The translations under genes and the position numbers were made by a program. A stretch of 38,542 bases of DNA from the IMG/VR virus record IMGVR_UViG_3300046462_000707, positions 1 through 38,542 of that record. One strand, given 5' to 3'. Shown here one piece after another: positions 35,838 to 38,542 of the stretch. Source of the DNA: a virus. Within the stretch, counting starts at the first letter, position 1. Each line of letters starts with the position of its first letter. Below the pieces are notes generated by a model that made no database searches, was not told the DNA's origin, and saw only the letters and a program-made list of their open reading frames with translations.

Positions 35838-35960
35838 GTGGTTATGGGAGCCCGGTGAAACCGGAGGGCGGGGGTAGCTACTCCCCCGCGTGGCTAACCA
35901 TGGGAATATGGAGGCGGTCACCCCCGGATGAGACTCCGCAAGCCTCGGCCGGAGTGTATC
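35838..35960 (+). ncRNA. Candidate structured RNA or two-way terminator after the lysis genes
   Basis: Helices seen: P1 TGGTTA/TAACCA (35839-35844/35895-35900) closes a three-way junction containing CCGGT-GAA-ACCGG (35852-35864) and GCGGGGG-TAGCTACT-CCCCCGC (35868-35889). Then CCAT/ATGG around GGGAAT (about 35899-35912) and ACTCCG/CGGAGT (35933-35938/35950-35955). No T-run follows. It lies between convergent operons and may stop transcription from both sides. The three-way junction is more elaborate than a plain terminator needs. The last 43 bases overlap the leftward gene ending at 35918. Confidence 0.4.
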
Positions 35961-36181
35961 CCCGTGACGTCGACTGATTCCCGCCTCGTGCTGTTCGCGA
36001 GCCTGGTCGGCGACCGCCAGCAAGCCGACCAGGCACACGGTGCACACCAGGCGCACTCCTCGTCGAGCGGGGTCGGGTCGTAGAGCACACGTATGGCGCA
36101 CTCGGCGCAGCGGTAGTCCGTCGGGTCCCGGCGCAATCGAGGCGCTCCCAGCGCAGGCAGAAGTGCTTTCTCATCGTTCAC
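35918..36181 (-). CDS. Leftward zinc-finger-like protein
   Basis: An 87-residue protein from GTG 36181 on the minus strand. Residues about 22-52 give YRCAECAIRVLYDPTPLDEECAWCAPC, two Cys pairs separated by about 20 residues, a zinc ribbon. The remaining half is Arg/Ser-rich and less convincing. A frame change after CAWC would give a more regular helical end, so a small frameshift is possible. It starts inside the end of the preceding leftward gene. Function unknown. Confidence 0.5.
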   Translation of the reverse strand: MNDEKALLPALGAPRLRRDPTDYRCAECAIRVLYDPTPLDEECAWCAPCAWSACWRSPTRLANSTRRESVDVTGIHSGRGLRSLIRG

Positions 36182-36326
36182 GCCGCCAGAGTGCCCTGGT
36201 GAAGGTCATGCCGCCGACGATGCCGAAGCACGCCGCGGCGACCACCGCTGTGGCGTACTGCTCGTACATGTAGCTGAACACGGTGGTCACCAGCAGCATC
36301 GCCGTGGCAAACCATTCCACCCACAA
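36171..36326 (-). CDS. Two-helix membrane micro-protein on the minus strand
   Basis: A 51-residue protein. AGGAG on the minus strand lies about eight bases before a TTG at 36326; a GTG at 36335 is in frame but too close to that site. The sequence has a helix (WFATAMLLVTTVFSYMY), a short EQYATA loop and a second helix (VVAAACFGIVGGMTF), ending basic (RALWRRER). It lies in a leftward operon after the antitoxin-like gene. It is under the usual ORF size limit but has a clear ribosome site and membrane pattern. Confidence 0.55.
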   Translation of the reverse strand: MWVEWFATAMLLVTTVFSYMYEQYATAVVAAACFGIVGGMTFTRALWRRER

Positions 36327-36354
36327 GCCCTTCACTCCTGGTCTGCGCCTGCTT

Positions 36355-36759
36355 CTAATGCGCCAGTGCGCCCCCTTGAGACGCTCGCCCCTGGATGACC
36401 CCGCCGTGAGTAAAAGGCACGGGGCCGCCCTTGCTGATCATGACGAGTTCAACAATCGTTGGGCTCCCCTGAGAGCCTGCATTTGCAAAGGGTGCTCCGA
36501 CTGTCCAACTGATGCCGGCCTCTAGGCGGGGCCCGCCCGCCTCGATAAAGGCAATGATCGCCTCGCGCCCCATGCGCGACAGCGAGATTCCTCGCGCCTT
36601 TGCGAGCTGCTGCAACCGATCCACTTCCTCGCCCGACAAACGAATTGATAGGACAGCCCCAGCTCGTGGTCGGCGTTCAACCTCAATAGGCTCGTCGCCT
36701 AGCTCAAAATCCTCTGGCTCGACGCTGGTCACTCTGATCTCTTCACTTTCCGATGGCAT
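36355..36759 (-). CDS. Ribbon-helix-helix antitoxin-like protein
   Basis: A 134-residue protein from ATG 36759. After an acidic N-terminus (ESEEIRVTSVEPEDFELGDEP), residues about 30-75 form a ribbon-helix-helix: AVLSIRLSGEEVDRLQQLAKARG, then ISLSRMGREAIIAFIEAG. The 60-residue tail is Gly/Pro/Ala-rich and unlike an RHH protein; it may be disordered or result from a shift. It starts 13 bases after the stop of the BrnT-like gene, the usual toxin-antitoxin order in BrnTA modules. The antitoxin would bind the toxin and repress the shared promoter. Confidence 0.65.
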   Translation of the reverse strand: MPSESEEIRVTSVEPEDFELGDEPIEVERRPRAGAVLSIRLSGEEVDRLQQLAKARGISLSRMGREAIIAFIEAGGPRLEAGISWTVGAPFANAGSQGSPTIVELVMISKGGPVPFTHGGVIQGRASQGGALAH

Positions 36760-36772
36760 GGTGGGGGAGTTT

Positions 36773-37066
36773 TCAACGCAACTTGGCGTTTTGATAGCGG
36801 CTTCTCTCTGCTTGGCTCGACGGCCAGGCCGTTGCGGGGCGCCACACGCCGTCACGTCCCGTAGGCGCGAGCGGTACGGTCAGAAACCGACCCGAGATAG
36901 TGGGCCCGATCATGACCAGAGGCGCCGGATGTCGCCCTTTATTCGGCAGGAAGACGGGACGCTCGTCCAAGACCTCAAAAAGTTCCACGCCGGCATCAAC
37001 ACCGTGCCGAGCGCATTCCGACTCGTTCCATTCGTCGATCTCAAGATCGAACACCCGTGGATGCAC
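36773..37066 (-). CDS. BrnT-like type II toxin candidate
   Basis: A 97-residue protein from GTG 37066; GTG 37054 is an alternative. DLEIDEWNESECARHGVDAGVELFEVLDERP resembles the BrnT opening (E-W-x-E ... RHGV ... EV). MIGPTISGRFLTVPLAPTGRDGVWRPATAWPSSQAERSRY matches the central strands and closing helix of BrnT-superfamily toxins, RelE-fold ribonucleases that cut mRNA. Conserved His, Arg and Trp/Tyr are present. Gene order with the RHH gene and the palindrome just upstream support a toxin-antitoxin operon. Family membership is by pattern recognition only. Confidence 0.6.
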   Translation of the reverse strand: MHPRVFDLEIDEWNESECARHGVDAGVELFEVLDERPVFLPNKGRHPAPLVMIGPTISGRFLTVPLAPTGRDGVWRPATAWPSSQAERSRYQNAKLR

Positions 37067-37082
37067 TGGCTATCTCTGATAG

Positions 37083-37108
37083 AGTATACATTGTTTACAC
37101 GTGTATAC
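37083..37108. promoter_or_regulatory. Palindromic operator between the toxin and DUF6941 genes
   Basis: GTATACA (37084-37090) and TGTATAC (37102-37108) form perfect inverted arms, and TACACGTGTA (37096-37105) is a nested palindrome. TATACT (37083-37088, minus strand) could be the -10 of the leftward toxin operon. The region is AT-rich compared with the rest. An RHH antitoxin often binds such a site to autoregulate the operon. The rightward gene starts at 37133, so both sides may be controlled. Confidence 0.5.
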
Positions 37109-37132
37109 CTCCATTTAGGACGGATCGATGAG

Positions 37133-37618
37133 ATGGCTTCAGAAATGGAACCGAGTTTGTTTGAAGACACAAAACCCAGCCTGGACTTCCTGATCCTCGC
37201 CGATCGGGCGGAGGCAGTTGGCGGAAAGCTCTACATGATGGGCGGCGCCTGGGAGCACATCTACACCCAGGACCTCACCCAACCTTCGTTGATCTCGATT
37301 GCGGTCGGTATTCTGGTCCCCTGGGAAGCCGCCAATCAGCAACACAAGATCCGGATTGTCATCGAAGACAGCGACGGGCAGGAGATCGGCTTCACGGCCG
37401 AGGCGAGCTTTGCCGTAGGACGCCCACCCTGGGCTTCTGTCGGTGAGACGCAACGCGTCGTGATCGCCATTCCCACCATCGGGGTAACGTTCATGAAGCT
37501 GGGCGTTTATGTGCTGCGGGCCGAGATCAATGGGGAACACGTAAAGCGCATTCGATTCCGCGTCCTCAACCCGCAGCAAGTGATCGGCCTTGTTCCTCCG
37601 CAGAATCCGCCAATGTGA
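37133..37618 (+). CDS. DUF6941-like protein
   Basis: A 161-residue protein from ATG 37133 with AGGA about 13 bases upstream; the open frame extends left but that part is shadow of the leftward genes. LDFLILADRAEAVGGKLYMMGGAWEHI is the family pattern of DUF6941, a beta-sandwich protein of unknown function found in bacteria and prophages. Later strands include HKIRIVIEDSDGQEIGFTAE, RVVIAIPTIGVTFMKLGVYVLRAEINGEHVKRIRFRV. Sited among accessory genes with its own control region, it is probably expressed in the lysogen and could be a host-benefit or defence-related gene. Confidence 0.65.
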   Translation: MASEMEPSLFEDTKPSLDFLILADRAEAVGGKLYMMGGAWEHIYTQDLTQPSLISIAVGILVPWEAANQQHKIRIVIEDSDGQEIGFTAEASFAVGRPPWASVGETQRVVIAIPTIGVTFMKLGVYVLRAEINGEHVKRIRFRVLNPQQVIGLVPPQNPPM

Positions 37619-37712
37619 CGACACGGGGCCTTGGCAGTATGACAGGAAGCCCGCAGAACATGGGTTCAGAAGCAGGTATGCAGAGCTGGCTGACGCGTCC
37701 AACGGTCGAGGC

Positions 37713-38075
37713 TCACGAGTGTTCGACCCACTTGAGCCACTTGTCAGCCAGCACCAGGACGTGGTCGCTTTTGACCTCTTCGCGGGACTGGCCCCACAAC
37801 CCGACGAACTCCGCCGCGGCCTTGAGCACTGCCAAGCGTGTGATCCGGTCATCCTTCGCGCTCAGAAGTGCGGGAGTTGCGCCTGAGGACAGGTTCTCGA
37901 GGCCCACGATGTACCCCTTTGCATCCACCTGAAGACGCACATGGGCGCCGCTCTCGGGCAGCGTCACCGGGTGAAAGCGCGAGACGTTGACCCACGTGCC
38001 GCCGATCTTGAGGCCTGTCCCGTTGACGCTCTCGACGATGCCCTCGACGTCCTCGGTCGGCACACGCCCGTTCAT
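37713..38075 (-). CDS. Conserved phage protein, small beta domain plus helical tail
   Basis: A 120-residue protein from ATG 38075. Residues about 8-60 (VEGIVESVNGTGLKIGGTWVNVSRFHPVTLPESGAHVRLQVDAKGYIVGLENL) look like a small OB-like or SH3-like beta barrel. The end (DDRITRLAVLKAAAEFVGLWG ... VLVLADKWLKWVE) is helical and amphipathic, a combination I recognise from phage early proteins thought to handle single-stranded DNA, without confirmed function. It overlaps the micro-protein before it by four bases and is the last gene of the leftward operon. No ribosome binding site is visible, so translation is probably coupled. Confidence 0.65.
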   Translation of the reverse strand: MNGRVPTEDVEGIVESVNGTGLKIGGTWVNVSRFHPVTLPESGAHVRLQVDAKGYIVGLENLSSGATPALLSAKDDRITRLAVLKAAAEFVGLWGQSREEVKSDHVLVLADKWLKWVEHS

Positions 38076-38206
38076 GGCTTGCGCCGCACAATTCTGCGAA
38101 GCAGCTGCCACCAGACCAACAGATAGCCGGGGTGGAACGCGTTGATCATTCCGCCGCCACACAGGTGCTCGTGCTCGCCGTCGGCACCGCACCAGCAGCG
38201 ATTCAC
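38072..38206 (-). CDS. 44-residue Cys/His micro-protein
   Basis: From GTG 38206 on the minus strand: MNRCWCGADGEHEHLCGGG, then a hydrophobic Trp-rich helix (FHPGYLLVWWQLLRRIV) and a basic end. The Cys and His residues could bind zinc and the helix could sit in a membrane. Its start overlaps the stop of the YFAWR gene by four bases (GTGA) and its stop overlaps the next ATG (ATGA), strong support for a real, translationally coupled gene despite its size. Function unknown. Confidence 0.6.
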   Translation of the reverse strand: MNRCWCGADGEHEHLCGGGMINAFHPGYLLVWWQLLRRIVRRKP

Positions 38207-38457
38207 CACTGCACCTCGCACTCGTCGTCGTCGAAGGTGGGCGCTGGTCGGCGATCACTGGCGCGGACCAGGTGCTCGATCTGCCCGTCCTCCAACAGGC
38301 AGAGCAGGTCCCGCAGCAGCGGCACGAGCTCGACGAGGCGCGTGGAGTCCTGCATTGCCGCGCGGCCGCCGGCGCGCCACGCGGCGCCCCAGATGGCGCT
38401 GGGGTCCTCGGCCTCGTGCGGGTGGTAGTAGCGCCACGCGAAGTACTCGGCGCTCAC
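38203..38457 (-). CDS. YFAWR-family small phage protein (paralogue of 3504-3806)
   Basis: An 84-residue protein from GTG 38457. It opens SAEYFAWRYYHPHEAEDPSAIWGAAWRAGGRAA, closely matching the motif of the protein at 3504-3806. It continues with a helical segment (LVELVPLLRDLLCLLEDGQIEHLV) and an acidic end. The first ten codons reappear at 30-1 because the contig wraps past its own start. It is the second gene of the leftward operon led by the SWIM protein. The repeated YFAWR-HPH-AED motif marks a phage-specific family; function unknown. Confidence 0.7.
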   Translation of the reverse strand: MSAEYFAWRYYHPHEAEDPSAIWGAAWRAGGRAAMQDSTRLVELVPLLRDLLCLLEDGQIEHLVRASDRRPAPTFDDDECEVQW

Positions 38458-38542
38458 GCTCAGTCCTCGCGCTCGATCTGGGCGGCGGGGATGACGCCGC
38501 GCTGCTGGCGAGCCCAGGCCGCGGGCTTCGGGTTGAGAATGC
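38438..38542. repeat. Terminal direct repeat, right copy (circular closure)
   Basis: Identical to 11-115. It contains the first codons of the YFAWR gene and the 3' end of the SWIM gene. Joining 38437 to 11 (equivalently 38427 to 1) gives a circular map in which the leftward operon is continuous. Confidence 0.9.

Noticed and set aside
35920-35950. Hammerhead ribozyme (GGATGAG segment)
   Set aside because: The core needs CUGANGA; here the second base is G, and no matching GAAA/cleavage arrangement is present.
35838-35960. Cobalamin riboswitch
   Set aside because: CCGGTGAAACCGG recalls part of its core, but the conserved B12-box and the segment after that hairpin are missing, and it follows a holin gene instead of preceding a transport gene.
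1-38542. CRISPR arrays or tRNA genes
   Set aside because: No regularly spaced repeats of 20-40 bases and no cloverleaf with a T-loop pattern were seen on either strand.

Overview
The window reads as one complete, circularly closed temperate phage (or excised prophage) genome of about 38.4 kb. Bases 11-115 recur identically at 38438-38542, and a leftward operon runs across the join, so the unique length is 38,427 bp. The DNA is GC-rich, and genes overlap by 1-4 bases (TGATG, ATGA, GTGA). Several early genes lack a ribosome binding site and instead have a -10-like hexamer exactly 7 bases before the start codon, the signature of leaderless mRNAs. Together with a Gram-positive-type SOS box and a large serine integrase this suggests a high-GC Actinomycetota- or Chloroflexota-like host. 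The host cannot be fixed from the sequence alone.

Layout. (1) 33-3501, lysogeny and regulation: a large serine integrase (590-1981) directly preceded by a 46-bp imperfect inverted repeat that looks like its attP. Next come an HTH protein, a small regulator behind a LexA-like palindrome, a ribbon-helix-helix protein, and many GACA/TGTC operator-like palindromes. (2) 3504-10953, early rightward operon: many tiny zinc-ribbon proteins, a VRR-NUC nuclease, a RecT/Bet annealase, a DEDDh exonuclease, a secreted transglycosylase-like protein and a replication-initiator-like protein. No polymerase or helicase was seen, so replication probably uses host machinery. (3) 10953-33705, packaging and virion: small and large terminase, portal, a run of tiny basic proteins, and a 1,423-residue virion protein with a lytic transglycosylase plus a C39-like cysteine peptidase domain. 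Two large Gln/Asn/Ala-rich proteins, scaffold, major capsid protein, neck/tail proteins, a collagen-like fibre, a propeller-like tail protein and a terminal fibre follow. No tape measure, sheath or tube protein is recognisable, so a short-tailed (podovirus) virion is likely. Two leftward membrane/secreted genes (12857-13144 and 20831-20986) interrupt this rightward block like morons. (4) 33717-35837, lysis: a cysteine-peptidase-like endolysin candidate followed by four tiny membrane proteins.

(5) 35838-37618, accessory region: a compact candidate structured RNA or two-way terminator after the holins, a leftward operon with a BrnT-like toxin and ribbon-helix-helix antitoxin, and a divergent DUF6941-like gene sharing a palindromic control region. 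(6) 38457-37713 together with 452-33: a leftward early operon of a SWIM zinc-finger protein, a paralogue of an early rightward gene, a Cys/His micro-protein and a conserved phage protein. It is driven by a good sigma70-type promoter next to attP. If the attP call is right, the prophage map begins with the integrase and ends with this leftward operon.
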